From NCBI GenBank assembly GCA_017643165.1, contig JAEPNY010000001.1:1045031-1109030 (forward strand): a stretch of DNA of 64,000 nucleotides, written 5' to 3'. Below, one piece after another: positions 35,916 through 46,583 of the stretch. The notes below the pieces were generated by a model. That model saw only the letters and a program-made list of their open reading frames with translations. It was not told where the DNA came from and did no database searches. Within the stretch, counting starts at the first letter, position 1. Every line of letters begins with the position of its first letter. A program made the translations under genes and the position numbers. The DNA comes from Psychroserpens sp. (lineage in GTDB: Bacteria; Bacteroidota; Bacteroidia; Flavobacteriales; Flavobacteriaceae).

Positions 35916-36458
35916 ATGTCAAGAATAGGAAATAACCCAGTAGCCATTACGGAAGGCGTTACAGTTGACGTTCAAGATAACGTTATTACTGTAAAAGGTA
36001 AATTAGGTGAACTAACACAATCATATGATGCTGTCAACATTAAAGTTGAAGACGGAAACGTATATGTAACACGTTCAGCTGATAACAAAGAACAAAAATC
36101 AAAACACGGTTTATACAGATCTTTAATTAGTAATATGATTGAAGGTGTGTCTAAAGGATGGACTAAAGAATTAGAACTAGTAGGTGTAGGTTATAGAGCA
36201 TCAAACCAAGGTCAGAAATTAGATATGGCTTTAGGGTTTTCTCATAACATCGTTATGAACGTTGCACCAGAAGTGAAAATTGAAACCATTTCTGAAAAAG
36301 GTAAAAACCCAATAGTTAAATTAACATCTCACGATAAACAATTAGTTGGTCAGGTAGCTGCGAAGATTCGTAGTTTTAGAAAGCCAGAACCTTACAAAGG
36401 AAAAGGTGTCAAGTTTGTTGGTGAAGAATTAAGAAGAAAAGCAGGTAAATCAGCTTAA
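35916..36458 (+). CDS. rplF: 50S ribosomal protein uL6 (RplF)
   Basis: uL6 lies near the factor-binding site and the sarcin-ricin loop. The 180-residue protein has S-R-I-G-N-N-P-V at the start and the C-terminal signature [11 protein letters not shown] near 150-160. The two repeated domains of the family are both complete. rplR follows by 10 bases. Confidence 0.97.
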   Translation: MSRIGNNPVAITEGVTVDVQDNVITVKGKLGELTQSYDAVNIKVEDGNVYVTRSADNKEQKSKHGLYRSLISNMIEGVSKGWTKELELVGVGYRASNQGQKLDMALGFSHNIVMNVAPEVKIETISEKGKNPIVKLTSHDKQLVGQVAAKIRSFRKPEPYKGKGVKFVGEELRRKAGKSA

Positions 36459-36468
36459 TAAATTAGTT

Positions 36469-36825
36469 ATGGCATTAACAAAGAATCAAAAAAGACTAAG
36501 AATAAAGAGCAGAATTCGCAAGGTAGTTTCTGGAACAGAAGCAAGACCTCGTTTAGCTGTTTTCAGAAGTAATAAAGAAATCTATGCTCAAGTTGTGGAT
36601 GATGTTTCAGGTAAAACTGTAGCAGCAGCTTCATCAAGAGATAAAGATATTGCTTCGACAAAAGGAACTAAAACAGAAATAGCGGCCCTAGTTGGTAAAG
36701 CTGTTGCTGAAAAAGCTATTAAAGCTGGTATCGATACTATTTCATTTGATAGAGGTGGATACCAATATCACGGTAGAGTTAAATCATTAGCAGAAGGCGC
36801 TAGAGAAGGCGGACTTAAATTCTAA
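36469..36825 (+). CDS. rplR: 50S ribosomal protein uL18 (RplR)
   Basis: uL18 binds 5S rRNA together with uL5. The 118-residue protein shows the basic N-terminal arm [14 protein letters not shown], then [16 protein letters not shown] and the late [12 protein letters not shown]. It lies 6 bases before rpsE. Confidence 0.97.
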   Translation: MALTKNQKRLRIKSRIRKVVSGTEARPRLAVFRSNKEIYAQVVDDVSGKTVAAASSRDKDIASTKGTKTEIAALVGKAVAEKAIKAGIDTISFDRGGYQYHGRVKSLAEGAREGGLKF

Positions 36826-36831
36826 GACACT

Positions 36832-37356
36832 ATGTATCAAAAATATAAAAACGCAGAATTAGTAAAACCAAGTGGAATGGATCTTAAAGATCGTCTAGTT
36901 GGTGTACAGAGAGTTACTAAAGTAACAAAAGGTGGTAGAGCTTTCGGTTTTTCAGCGATCGTAGTGGTTGGTGATGAAGCAGGAGTTGTAGGACACGGAT
37001 TAGGTAAATCTAAAGATGTAGCTACAGCAATCGCTAAAGCTGTAGAAGACGCTAAGAAAAACTTAGTAAGAATTCCTATTATCAAAGGAACCTTACCACA
37101 TGAACAAAAAGGAAAATATGGTGGAGCACGTGTAAATATTATACCTGCAGCACCTGGTACCGGAGTTATTGCTGGTGGTGCTGTAAGAACTGTTCTTGAA
37201 GCAGTTGGAGTACACGATGTATTATCTAAATCTCAAGGATCTTCTAACCCTCACAACGTTGTAAAAGCAACATTCGATGCTTTATTACAGTTGAGAGATG
37301 CAAAAACCATTGCTAGAGATAGAGGAATTACTCTTGATAAAGTGTTTAACGGTTAA
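36832..37356 (+). CDS. rpsE: 30S ribosomal protein uS5 (RpsE)
   Basis: uS5 takes part in decoding accuracy and mRNA unwinding. The 174-residue protein has the [16 protein letters not shown] loop where spectinomycin-resistance changes are known to occur; the sequence is the usual wild-type form. The second domain has the [11 protein letters not shown] motif. Confidence 0.97.
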   Translation: MYQKYKNAELVKPSGMDLKDRLVGVQRVTKVTKGGRAFGFSAIVVVGDEAGVVGHGLGKSKDVATAIAKAVEDAKKNLVRIPIIKGTLPHEQKGKYGGARVNIIPAAPGTGVIAGGAVRTVLEAVGVHDVLSKSQGSSNPHNVVKATFDALLQLRDAKTIARDRGITLDKVFNG

Positions 37357-37367
37357 TCAATAGGAAG

Positions 37368-37550
37368 ATGGGAAAGATTAAAGTAACTAAAGTAAGAAGT
37401 GCTATCAACCGCACGCAAACACAAAAGAGAACATTAGAAGCTCTTGGATTAAAGCGTATTGGTCAAACAGTTGAGCACGATTCATCTCCAAGTATTCTTG
37501 GAATGGTAAATAAAGTTTCACATTTAGTTTCTGTTGAAGAAACAAAATAA
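37368..37550 (+). CDS. rpmD: 50S ribosomal protein uL30 (RpmD)
   Basis: This 60-residue protein has the typical I-K-V-T-K-V-R-S-A-I start, the T-L-E-A-L-G-L-K-R-I-G motif and a final M-V-N-K-V-S-H-L-V. It is peripheral on the 50S. It follows rpsE by 11 bases and precedes rplO by 9. Confidence 0.95.
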   Translation: MGKIKVTKVRSAINRTQTQKRTLEALGLKRIGQTVEHDSSPSILGMVNKVSHLVSVEETK

Positions 37551-37559
37551 TAAGATATA

Positions 37560-38012
37560 ATGAACTTAAGTAATTTAAAACCAGCAGAAGGTTCTGTAAA
37601 GAATCAAGGTAAAAGAGTAGGTCGTGGACAAGGTTCTGGTAAAGGTGGTACTGCAACACGTGGTCACAAAGGAGCTAAGTCGCGTTCTGGATACTCTAAG
37701 AAATTAGGTTTTGAAGGTGGTCAAATGCCACTTCAAAGACGAGTTCCTAAATATGGATTCAAAAATATTAACCGCGTAGAATATCAAGGTGTGAACTTAG
37801 ATACACTACAAGAGTTAGTAGACAACAAGAAGATAAAAGATGCTGTTGATTTTCAAACATTAGTTGATCTAGGTTTGGCAGGAAAGAATGAATTAGTAAA
37901 AATTCTTGGTCGTGGTGAATTAAAATCAAAATTAACAGTAACTGCTCATAAATTTACTGCTTCAGCAAAAGCTGCTATCGAAGCTGCAGGTGGAGAAGCT
38001 GTAACTTTATAA
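37560..38012 (+). CDS. rplO: 50S ribosomal protein uL15 (RplO)
   Basis: uL15 is a late-assembling protein with a long glycine-rich arm inside 23S rRNA. The 150-residue product has L-K-P-A-E-G-S, G-R-G-Q-G-S-G-K-G-G-T and G-F-E-G-G-Q-M-P-L-Q-R-R-V-P-K in order. It lies directly before secY, 12 bases away, as in most bacteria. Confidence 0.97.
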   Translation: MNLSNLKPAEGSVKNQGKRVGRGQGSGKGGTATRGHKGAKSRSGYSKKLGFEGGQMPLQRRVPKYGFKNINRVEYQGVNLDTLQELVDNKKIKDAVDFQTLVDLGLAGKNELVKILGRGELKSKLTVTAHKFTASAKAAIEAAGGEAVTL

Positions 38013-38024
38013 GAAATCTAGAGT

Positions 38025-39377
38025 ATGAAATTTATAGAAACATTAAAAAATGTTTGGAAAATAACTGAGCTAAAAGATCGTATCATCTTAACCCTAGGGT
38101 TATTATTGGTATACCGTTTTGGAGCTCAAGTTGTTTTACCAGGTATTGATGCAAGTCAGTTAGGTGGTTTGGCAGAAGGTGCAGACGAGGGGATATTAGG
38201 AATTCTTAATATGTTCACGGGAGGTGCATTCGCAAACGCTTCTGTATTTGCATTAGGAATTATGCCATACATTTCAGCCTCTATTGTAGTTCAGTTAATG
38301 GGAATTGCTATTCCTTATTTGCAAAAACTACAGAAAGAAGGTGCAAGTGGTCAAAAGAAAATTACGCAGATCACACGTTGGTTAACCATCGTTATCTGTT
38401 TATTCCAGGCACCTGGATATTTAGCAAGTTTGCAACCAGTATTTGGTATTCCATCATCGGCGTTCCTTTTAGGAACTGGACCAACATTCTACGTATCTTC
38501 AGTAATCATCTTGGTTACTGGATGTATCTTCGCAATGTGGTTAGGTGAGAAGATTACAGATAAAGGTATTGGTAATGGTATCTCATTATTAATTATGGTA
38601 GGTATTATTGCAACCTTACCACAGTCATTCATTCAGAATGCCGCTTCACGTTTAGATGGTGGAGGTAACGGTGGATTAATGATGATCTTAATCGAATTAG
38701 TTGTATGGTTCGTGATCATCTTAGCGTCTGTAATGTTAGTAATGGCTGTACGTAAAATTGCTGTACAATATGCTAGAAGAACTGCTTCGGGAGGATATGA
38801 GAAGAATGTATTCGGCTCTAGACAATTCTTACCATTGAAGTTAAACGCTTCTGGTGTAATGCCAATTATCTTCGCACAGGCGATTATGTTCGTGCCTAGT
38901 TTAATCGGTAAATCATTTGGTTCATCAAGTGAAGTTGGTCAATGGATGCAAGCACAGTTCAACGATCCATTCGGATTGTGGTACAATGTTGTGTTTGGTG
39001 TATTGATCATCATCTTTACGTATTTCTATACAGCGATCACGGTTCCTACGAACAAGATGGCTGACGATTTAAAGCGTAGTGGTGGTTTTATTCCTGGTAT
39101 TCGTCCTGGAACAGAAACTTCAGAATACTTAGATAAAATAATGTCACAGATCACTTTACCAGGTTCTATTTTCTTAGCATTAATTGCTGTGTTCCCAGCG
39201 ATCATTGTGAAGTTAATGAACGTTCAAGGTGGATGGGCATTGTTCTTTGGTGGAACATCGCTTCTTATTATGGTTGGAGTTGCGATCGATACTATGCAAC
39301 AAGTAAATTCATATCTGTTGAACAAACACTATGATGGCTTGATGAAAACTGGTAAAAACAGAAAAGCAGTAGCTTAA
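38025..39377 (+). CDS. secY: Preprotein translocase subunit SecY
   Basis: SecY is the channel of the Sec translocon in the inner membrane. The 450-residue protein has about ten hydrophobic helices, the plug region after helix 1 (G-I-D-A-S-Q-L), the helix 2 motif [14 protein letters not shown], and the cytoplasmic loops with [10 protein letters not shown] and G-F-I-P-G-I-R-P-G that meet SecA and the ribosome. It exports the many signal-peptide proteins noted here. Confidence 0.98.
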   Translation: MKFIETLKNVWKITELKDRIILTLGLLLVYRFGAQVVLPGIDASQLGGLAEGADEGILGILNMFTGGAFANASVFALGIMPYISASIVVQLMGIAIPYLQKLQKEGASGQKKITQITRWLTIVICLFQAPGYLASLQPVFGIPSSAFLLGTGPTFYVSSVIILVTGCIFAMWLGEKITDKGIGNGISLLIMVGIIATLPQSFIQNAASRLDGGGNGGLMMILIELVVWFVIILASVMLVMAVRKIAVQYARRTASGGYEKNVFGSRQFLPLKLNASGVMPIIFAQAIMFVPSLIGKSFGSSSEVGQWMQAQFNDPFGLWYNVVFGVLIIIFTYFYTAITVPTNKMADDLKRSGGFIPGIRPGTETSEYLDKIMSQITLPGSIFLALIAVFPAIIVKLMNVQGGWALFFGGTSLLIMVGVAIDTMQQVNSYLLNKHYDGLMKTGKNRKAVA

Positions 39378-39388
39378 TACGAATTACT

Positions 39389-39604
39389 ATGGCAAAACAA
39401 GCAGCAATAGAACAAGACGGATCAATCATTGAAGCATTATCAAATGCAATGTTCCGTGTTGAACTCGAAAATGGTCACATTGTGACTGCACACATTTCAG
39501 GTAAAATGCGTATGCATTACATTAAGTTGTTGCCTGGAGATAAAGTAAAATTAGAAATGAGCCCATACGATTTAACAAAGGCTCGTATAACTTATAGATA
39601 CTAA
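39389..39604 (+). CDS. infA: Translation initiation factor IF-1
   Basis: IF-1 blocks the A site during initiation. The 71-residue OB-fold protein has [18 protein letters not shown] and [18 protein letters not shown]. It lies between secY and rpmJ, the usual order, 11 bases after secY. Confidence 0.97.
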   Translation: MAKQAAIEQDGSIIEALSNAMFRVELENGHIVTAHISGKMRMHYIKLLPGDKVKLEMSPYDLTKARITYRY

Positions 39605-39608
39605 TACG

Positions 39609-39725
39609 ATGAAGGTAAGAGCATCAGTTAAAAAAAGAAGCGCAGACTGTAAGTTAGTCCGCAGAAAAGGTAGACTTTACGTCATTAACAAAAAGAATCC
39701 TAGATTCAAACAAAGACAAGGATAA
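39609..39725 (+). CDS. rpmJ: 50S ribosomal protein bL36 (RpmJ), zinc-free type
   Basis: This 38-residue gene starts at ATG 39609, four bases after infA, and ends at TAA 39723-39725. It begins [10 protein letters not shown] and ends [10 protein letters not shown]. Only one Cys is present and the final zinc His is replaced by Phe (N-P-R-F), so the zinc-binding set of the C+ form is lost. bL36 stabilises 23S rRNA near the factor-binding region. Confidence 0.95.
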   Translation: MKVRASVKKRSADCKLVRRKGRLYVINKKNPRFKQRQG

Positions 39726-39727
39726 TT

Positions 39728-40102
39728 ATGGCAAGAATTGCAGGTGTAGACATACCAAAACAGAAAAGAGGAGTTATCTCTTTAACTTATATCTATGGAA
39801 TAGGTAGAAGTAGAGCACAAGAAATTTTAGCAACAGCTAAAGTAGACGAAAGCATCAAAGTACAAGATTGGACTGACGAGCAAATTGGAGCGATCCGTGA
39901 CGCAGTTGGCGCTTTTACTATTGAAGGTGAATTACGTTCTGAAACACAATTGAACATTAAGCGATTAATGGATATTGGATGTTACAGAGGTATCCGTCAT
40001 AGAGCTGGACTTCCATTAAGAGGTCAGAGAACTAAAAACAACTCTAGAACAAGAAAAGGTAGAAGAAAAACAGTTGCTAACAAGAAAAAAGCAACTAAAT
40101 AA
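39728..40102 (+). CDS. rpsM: 30S ribosomal protein uS13 (RpsM)
   Basis: uS13 sits in the 30S head and contacts P-site tRNA through its basic tail. The 124-residue product has A-R-I-A-G-V-D-I-P at the start, I-Y-G-I-G-R-S-R-A and the [14 protein letters not shown] tail motif. It begins 2 bases after rpmJ. Confidence 0.98.
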   Translation: MARIAGVDIPKQKRGVISLTYIYGIGRSRAQEILATAKVDESIKVQDWTDEQIGAIRDAVGAFTIEGELRSETQLNIKRLMDIGCYRGIRHRAGLPLRGQRTKNNSRTRKGRRKTVANKKKATK

Positions 40103-40113
40103 TAAATAGTAGA

Positions 40114-40497
40114 ATGGCAAAGTCAAGTACTAAAAAACGTAAAGTAGTTATTGATGCAGTTGGAGAAGCGCACATCACAGCGTCTTTCAATAACATCATC
40201 ATCTCTTTAACGAATAAGAAAGGTGACGTGATTTCATGGTCATCAGCTGGTAAAATGGGATTCCGTGGTTCTAAGAAGAACACGCCTTACGCTGCTCAAT
40301 TGGCTGCAGAAGATGCATCTGGAGTTGCTAAAGAAGCTGGTTTGAAGAAAGTGAAAGTATACGTTAAAGGTCCAGGAAATGGTAGAGAATCTGCAATTAG
40401 ATCTATTCACAATGCAGGTATCGAAGTAACAGAGATCATCGATGTTACACCATTACCACACAATGGATGTAGACCTCCAAAACGTCGAAGAGTATAA
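40114..40497 (+). CDS. rpsK: 30S ribosomal protein uS11 (RpsK)
   Basis: uS11 lines the platform near the E-site mRNA. The 127-residue protein has [29 protein letters not shown] and the [16 protein letters not shown] end with the conserved N-G isoaspartate site. A strong terminator follows, which closes the transcript begun at rpsL or at an internal promoter. Confidence 0.98.
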   Translation: MAKSSTKKRKVVIDAVGEAHITASFNNIIISLTNKKGDVISWSSAGKMGFRGSKKNTPYAAQLAAEDASGVAKEAGLKKVKVYVKGPGNGRESAIRSIHNAGIEVTEIIDVTPLPHNGCRPPKRRRV

Positions 40498-40514
40498 TTT
40501 ATAATTTAAGACTT

Positions 40515-40552
40515 GAATATCAGCACTTAAATCGTGTTGATATTCATTTTTT
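40515..40552 (+). terminator. Terminator after rpsK
   Basis: A 12-bp stem with one G-U pair (40515-40526 with 40534-40545) and a 7-base loop is followed by a run of six T. The -33 element of the next promoter lies in its right arm. Confidence 0.85.
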
Positions 40553-40565
40553 ATACGTAAATTTG
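40537..40565 (+). promoter_or_regulatory. Promoter of the rpsD-rpoA-rplQ unit
   Basis: TTG at 40537-40539, an 18-base spacer and TAAATTTG at 40558-40565 match the consensus. The transcript would start near 40570 and have a leader of about 100 bases before rpsD, long enough for S4 autoregulation as known in E. coli. The leader shows only short pairings (TCGA/TCGA near 40610, AAGG/CCTT near 40620-40638). Confidence 0.65.
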
Positions 40566-40670
40566 CAAACCGAAAAATTTAAGTAATAACAAGTATTAAC
40601 GAGAGATCGATGTTTATCGAAGGATAAGATTAAGACCTTAATTCATAAACACTCTCAAAACAAATTAAAA

Positions 40671-41276
40671 ATGGCAAGATATACTGGTCCTAAAACTAAA
40701 ATAGCTCGTAAGTTTGGCGAGGCTATTTTTGGAGATGATAAAGCTTTTGAAAAAAGAAATTATCCTCCAGGTCAACACGGAGCGAACAAGCGTCGTGGTA
40801 AAAAATCTGAATACGCAATTCAGTTAATGGAAAAGCAAAAAGCGAAGTACACTTACGGAATCTTAGAGAAGCAATTCAGAAACATGTTCAAAAAAGCAAC
40901 AGCCGCTCAGGGAATTACTGGTGAAGTTTTACTTCAATTATGTGAGTCTCGTTTAGACAATGTTGTTTTCAGAATGGGATTGTCACCTTCTAGAAGTGGA
41001 GCGAGACAATTAGTTTCTCACCGTCACATCACAGTAAATGGGGGTATTGTAAATATTCCTTCTTACCAATTAAAAGCTGGAGATGTTGTAGCTGTAAGAG
41101 AAAAATCTAAATCATTAGAGAGCATCCAAAATTCATTAGCTAATTCTAGCAATGTTTATGAATGGATCACTTGGAACAATGATACTAAAGAAGGAACTTA
41201 CGTTTCTGTTCCTGAAAGAATTCAGATTCCAGAAAACATCAACGAGCAATACATCGTTGAACTTTACTCTAAATAA
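40671..41276 (+). CDS. rpsD: 30S ribosomal protein uS4 (RpsD)
   Basis: uS4 initiates 30S assembly and shapes decoding accuracy. The 201-residue protein starts [12 protein letters not shown] and has the S4 domain with [26 protein letters not shown] and the H-I-T-V-N-G strand. There is no Cys cluster at the N-terminus, so it is the zinc-free form. It heads its own transcription unit. Confidence 0.98.
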   Translation: MARYTGPKTKIARKFGEAIFGDDKAFEKRNYPPGQHGANKRRGKKSEYAIQLMEKQKAKYTYGILEKQFRNMFKKATAAQGITGEVLLQLCESRLDNVVFRMGLSPSRSGARQLVSHRHITVNGGIVNIPSYQLKAGDVVAVREKSKSLESIQNSLANSSNVYEWITWNNDTKEGTYVSVPERIQIPENINEQYIVELYSK

Positions 41277-41285
41277 TAAATTAAT

Positions 41286-41342
41286 CACATTGGTGTTTGG
41301 CCAAAGGGTTTGCTAGTCTTCTTCAAACTTTTAAACCGCGCA
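41286..41342 (+). promoter_or_regulatory. Hairpins in the rpsD-rpoA gap
   Basis: The 97-base gap 41277-41373 holds the palindrome TTTGGCCAAA (41296-41305) and a 9-bp stem with two wobbles whose arms lie at about 41304-41312 and 41334-41342. The second ends in four T followed by A, so it could slow RNA polymerase. I see no consensus promoter. Confidence 0.3.
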
Positions 41343-41373
41343 ACCAAATAGCAATTAAAACGAAGAATAAAAC

Positions 41374-42366
41374 ATGGCAATATTAAATTTTCAGAAGCCC
41401 GACAAAGTTATCATGATTGATTCAACTGAGTTTGAAGGTAAATTCGAATTTAGACCTTTAGAACCAGGATACGGATTAACAGTTGGTAATGCATTAAGAA
41501 GAGTATTATTATCTTCATTAGAAGGGTTCGCTATTACTTCAGTTAGAATCGAAGGTGTAGACCACGAATTCTCAACAATCGCTGGAGTTGTAGAAGATGT
41601 AACTGAAATGATTTTGAACTTAAAGCAAGTGAACTTTAAGCGTCAGATTGATGAAGTAGATAACGAATCAGTATCTATTTCAATCTCTGGTCAAAATCAA
41701 ATTACAGCAGGTGACTTCCAAAAGTTCATCTCTGGATTCCAAGTATTGAACAAAGACTTAGTGATCTGTAATTTAGATCCAAAAGTAAATATCAATATGG
41801 AGATCACAATTGAAAAAGGTAGAGGTTATGTTCCTGCTGAAGAAAACAAAAAAGCTTCTGCACCAATTGGAACAATCTTTACAGATTCAATTTACACGCC
41901 AATTAAGAATGTTAAGTATAGCATTGAGAACTTCCGTGTTGAGCAAAAGACTGACTACGAAAAGTTAGTATTCGAGATCATCACTGATGGATCAATTCAC
42001 CCTAAAGATGCTTTAACTGAAGCAGCTAAGATCTTAATTCACCACTTCATGTTATTCTCTGATGAGCGTATCACTTTAGAAGCGGATGAGATCGCACAAA
42101 CTGAAACTTATGATGAAGAATCACTTCACATGAGACAACTATTGAAAACTAAATTAGTTGATATGGATCTTTCTGTTCGTGCATTAAACTGTTTAAAAGC
42201 AGCAGAAGTAGATACTTTAGGAGACTTAGTATCATTCAATAAAAATGACTTAATGAAGTTCCGTAACTTCGGTAAGAAGTCTTTAACTGAGCTTGAAGAG
42301 CTTGTAAACGTTAAAGGTCTTAACTTCGGAATGGACTTAACAAAATACAAATTAGATAAAGATTAA
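41374..42366 (+). CDS. rpoA: DNA-directed RNA polymerase subunit alpha
   Basis: Alpha nucleates RNA polymerase assembly. The 330-residue protein has the N-terminal dimer domain with [19 protein letters not shown] (about 30-48) and the C-terminal domain (about 260-330) with [10 protein letters not shown] and [12 protein letters not shown]. The Arg and Asn residues that touch UP elements are recognisable. It lies between rpsD and rplQ, the usual position. Confidence 0.98.
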   Translation: MAILNFQKPDKVIMIDSTEFEGKFEFRPLEPGYGLTVGNALRRVLLSSLEGFAITSVRIEGVDHEFSTIAGVVEDVTEMILNLKQVNFKRQIDEVDNESVSISISGQNQITAGDFQKFISGFQVLNKDLVICNLDPKVNINMEITIEKGRGYVPAEENKKASAPIGTIFTDSIYTPIKNVKYSIENFRVEQKTDYEKLVFEIITDGSIHPKDALTEAAKILIHHFMLFSDERITLEADEIAQTETYDEESLHMRQLLKTKLVDMDLSVRALNCLKAAEVDTLGDLVSFNKNDLMKFRNFGKKSLTELEELVNVKGLNFGMDLTKYKLDKD

Positions 42367-42426
42367 TACGTCATATTTTGCTCCTCAAAGTGGGTTGTAG
42401 CAAGATGATGATTAAAACAAAATGTC

Positions 42427-42903
42427 ATGAGACACGGAAAGAAATTTAACCATTTAGGAAGAAAGACAGCGCATAGAAAAGCGATGTTAGCCAATATGGC
42501 TTGTTCATTGATCGAACACAAACGTATCAATACAACTGTTGCAAAGGCAAAAGCCTTAAAGCAATTCGTTGAACCAATGATCACAAAATCAAAGGAAGAT
42601 ACAACACACAACAGACGTATCGTTATGTCTAGATTAAGACAAAAAGATGCAGTAACTGAATTATTCAGAGAGGTGGCCGTAAAAGTTGGAGATCGTCCAG
42701 GTGGTTATACACGTATCATCAAACTTGGAAACAGACTTGGTGATAATGCTGATATGGCAATGATAGAGTTAGTAGACTACAACGAGCTTTACAATGCTAA
42801 CAAGCCTACAAAGAAATCAACACGTAGAAGTAGAAGAGGAGGCTCTAAAGCTGCAGCTCCTGCTCCTGCACCAGAGGCAACAGCAACAAACGAAGAAGAA
42901 TAA
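42427..42903 (+). CDS. rplQ: 50S ribosomal protein bL17 (RplQ)
   Basis: bL17 lies near the tunnel exit. The 158-residue protein starts [12 protein letters not shown] and contains H-R-K-A-M-L-A-N-M and the R-L-G-D-N-A-D-M-A segment. The last 40 residues are a tail first basic ([11 protein letters not shown]) and then Ala/Pro/Glu-rich, longer than in E. coli but common in Bacteroidota. A terminator follows. Confidence 0.97.
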   Translation: MRHGKKFNHLGRKTAHRKAMLANMACSLIEHKRINTTVAKAKALKQFVEPMITKSKEDTTHNRRIVMSRLRQKDAVTELFREVAVKVGDRPGGYTRIIKLGNRLGDNADMAMIELVDYNELYNANKPTKKSTRRSRRGGSKAAAPAPAPEATATNEEE

Positions 42904-42926
42904 ATGTTAATAAGCATTTAATATAT

Positions 42927-42960
42927 AAAGGATAATCTATTTTAGGTTATCCTTTTTTTT
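42927..42960 (+). terminator. Terminator after rplQ
   Basis: A 9-bp perfect stem (42927-42935 with 42947-42955) with an 11-base loop is followed by T to 42960. It ends the rpsD-rpoA-rplQ unit. Confidence 0.85.
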
Positions 42961-43010
42961 ATAGATTTTTGTAAAACTTTTTTCAACAACACAACATACA
43001 AATTGCTACA

Positions 43011-44114
43011 ATGAAATACCACAAACGTAAAAAAGCCCTTATTCTTTTAGCAGACGGAACGATCTTTCACGGAAAATCTATAGGAACAGAAGGTTCTGCA
43101 TTTGGCGAGGTTTGTTTTAATACGGGAACCACAGGTTATCAAGAGATCTTTACCGATCCATCGTATTACGGACAATTAATGGTGACAACAAACGCTCATA
43201 TTGGTAATTACGGAACTAAAGCTGATGAAATAGAGTCTGATACCATCAAAATTTCTGGTTTGATTTGCCGAAACTTTAGTTTCGAATACTCGCGTCCTGC
43301 TGGTGATAAGTCATTACAGGAGTTTTTCGCAGATCATAACTTGCTTGCGATATCAGATGTTGATACCAGAGCATTGGTAAGTCATATTAGAGATCATGGC
43401 GCCATGAATGCTGTGATCACGACCGAAGTTGATAAGGTCGATGAATTAAAGAAACAATTAGCTGAAGTACCTAGTATGGAAGGTTTAGAATTGGCTTCAA
43501 AAGTCTCTACTAAAGAACCGTATTACTATGGTGACGAAAATGCAACCTATAAGATTGCGGCTTTAGATATAGGAATCAAGAAGAATATCCTGCGTAATTT
43601 GGCGCAACGTGATGCTTACATCAAAGTATTCCCATACAATTCTAAGTTTGAAGATTTAGAAGCCTTCAGTCCTGATGGTTATTTCTTATCTAATGGACCT
43701 GGAGATCCAGAACCCTTAGTTGAAGCTCAGGAAGTAGCAAAAGAGATTATTAAACGTGACTTACCATTATTTGGAATCTGTCTTGGTCATCAAGTGATTG
43801 CGCTTGCAAATGGCATCTCAACGTACAAGATGCATAATGGCCATAGAGGGATCAACCATCCGGTTCAGAATTTATTAACGACAAAAGGAGAGATCACGTC
43901 TCAAAATCATGGCTTTGCGATTAGTAGGGAAGATACTGAAGCTAATCCAGATGTGGAGATTACACATGTACATCTCAATGACAATACAGTAGCTGGTATT
44001 CGATTAAAGGATAAGAACTGTTTCTCAGTGCAGTACCATCCTGAAGCGAGTCCTGGTCCGAATGATTCTACCTATTTATTCGATCAGTTCATTCAGAATA
44101 TCCAAAAAAACTAA
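43011..44114 (+). CDS. carA: Carbamoyl-phosphate synthase small subunit CarA
   Basis: CarA is the glutaminase subunit that feeds ammonia to CarB for arginine and pyrimidine synthesis. The 367-residue protein has the N-terminal CPSase domain (L-A-D-G-T-I-F-H-G, F-N-T-G-T-T-G-Y-Q-E) and a class I amidotransferase domain with nucleophile Cys257 in G-I-C-L-G-H-Q and the His343/Glu345 pair in Q-Y-H-P-E-A. carB is not adjacent in this window; carA is flanked by terminators and is monocistronic. Confidence 0.97.
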   Translation: MKYHKRKKALILLADGTIFHGKSIGTEGSAFGEVCFNTGTTGYQEIFTDPSYYGQLMVTTNAHIGNYGTKADEIESDTIKISGLICRNFSFEYSRPAGDKSLQEFFADHNLLAISDVDTRALVSHIRDHGAMNAVITTEVDKVDELKKQLAEVPSMEGLELASKVSTKEPYYYGDENATYKIAALDIGIKKNILRNLAQRDAYIKVFPYNSKFEDLEAFSPDGYFLSNGPGDPEPLVEAQEVAKEIIKRDLPLFGICLGHQVIALANGISTYKMHNGHRGINHPVQNLLTTKGEITSQNHGFAISREDTEANPDVEITHVHLNDNTVAGIRLKDKNCFSVQYHPEASPGPNDSTYLFDQFIQNIQKN

Positions 44115-44118
44115 TAAC

Positions 44119-44156
44119 AAAAAAGCAATGATTTTTAAAAATCGTTGCTTTTTTTC
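44119..44156 (+). terminator. Terminator after carA
   Basis: A long stem of about 17 bp with one wobble, almost without a loop (44119-44136 with 44137-44155), ends in a run of T just after the carA stop. Confidence 0.85.
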
Positions 44157-44229
44157 TTTTACGAAAACATTATCGTTGAGATATAATGTAAATCTTATTC
44201 CAGACCTTAAAAATCGTCTAACAATTTCG

Positions 44230-44237
44230 TAAATTTG
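44230..44237 (+). promoter_or_regulatory. -7 box of the eno promoter
   Basis: TAAATTTG matches the consensus and lies 33 bases upstream of the eno start. No clear -33 element is visible. Confidence 0.5.
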
Positions 44238-44252
44238 ATCTACAATCAATAA

Positions 44253-45563
<1,311 letters not shown>

Positions 45564-45586
45564 TACGTCTATTAATTATAGGGATG

Positions 45587-45620
45587 AAAAACCTGCTTGA
45601 ATATTCAAGTAGGTTTTTTT
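45587..45620. terminator. Bidirectional terminator between eno and the DUF481 gene
   Basis: A 14-bp stem with one imperfect pair (45587-45600 with 45604-45617) has a 3-base loop. T runs lie on the right for eno and, more weakly, on the left for the convergent DUF481 gene that ends at 45623. Confidence 0.8.
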
Positions 45621-45622
45621 TA

Positions 45623-46378
45623 TTAAAAGGTATAAAGTAGTCCGTTGGTCAACTCATATTGCGTCTTCGGAATTGACGAGCTAACCGGAAAAGCATCAAA
45701 GAAGTAATTAAATGTTGTCTTGAATGCAAGATCTTCATAAATCTCAAAAAGCAATGAAGTATTGCTAGAAATTCGATAATCTTTAAAGGCTTCAAATTTT
45801 GGTTGATAATAACTGGTACTAATGATACTTATCTTTTCCGTGGGATAGAGACTAAACGATACGTATGCAGAACCTCTAATATCTTCCTGTATACGATCTG
45901 CAACCACATTGGTGGCCTTTTCGTATTCATACATGACTAAAGTACCAATATAAAAGCGATACTTCTCACTCGGATTCAGTTTAAATCGCGGACCTGTACC
46001 TGCCAACCCTCTGAAGCTTATTTCGGAAACAGCGTCGTACTGCGCTTGTCCAAAAACCTCCCAGGTAATCGTTTCATTCAGTTTTCGGTTATAACGTAAA
46101 TGCTGCGTACCACGATTGATAAGGTCAAAACCTTCAGCTTTCTGAAAATTCAAATCATTTACAAAGAGCCAAAGATTGGTTTGGTCATTGTATTGCACAT
46201 AGGCCTTATTGGTGATCTGAAACAGATCATTCACATTTTTAGTCAACGACACATCCAAACTCACCGAACCGGTCCATTTTGATGAATCGGAAGGCTTTCG
46301 TAAAGTTTCAATATTTACTACCTGTGACGAAGCAGTGAAACTGAAACAAAGGATTAAAAATTTTAAGACGCGCATCAT
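45623..46378 (-). CDS. DUF481 family outer membrane protein
   Basis: The product of about 251 residues has a signal peptide (M-M-R-V-L-K-F-L-I-L-C-F-S-F-T-A-S-S-Q) and then amphipathic beta strands with many aromatic residues, ending L-L-Y-T-F like a small beta barrel. This is the DUF481 pattern (YdiY-like, salt-induced outer membrane protein). Function is unknown. The frame is open to 46429, but that start would put 17 extra residues before the signal peptide, so 46378 (or 46375) is preferred. Confidence 0.8.
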   Translation of the reverse strand: MMRVLKFLILCFSFTASSQVVNIETLRKPSDSSKWTGSVSLDVSLTKNVNDLFQITNKAYVQYNDQTNLWLFVNDLNFQKAEGFDLINRGTQHLRYNRKLNETITWEVFGQAQYDAVSEISFRGLAGTGPRFKLNPSEKYRFYIGTLVMYEYEKATNVVADRIQEDIRGSAYVSFSLYPTEKISIISTSYYQPKFEAFKDYRISSNTSLLFEIYEDLAFKTTFNYFFDAFPVSSSIPKTQYELTNGLLYTF

Positions 46379-46583
46379 AAGTTGTTTCCTTGGTAAAAAT
46401 ATAAACTTTCCGAAGAACATCCAGAACATTTATCATTGTCATATTCACAATTTTAGATAAACTATTAGCATCGAAATTATCAATATGGAAATTGTTAAAT
46501 CCATTTTAAATAGACTTCATAAATCCTTAGATATTTCGTAATTTTACGGGACTTAAAAACAATACAAAAATTCAAAAAAATAT

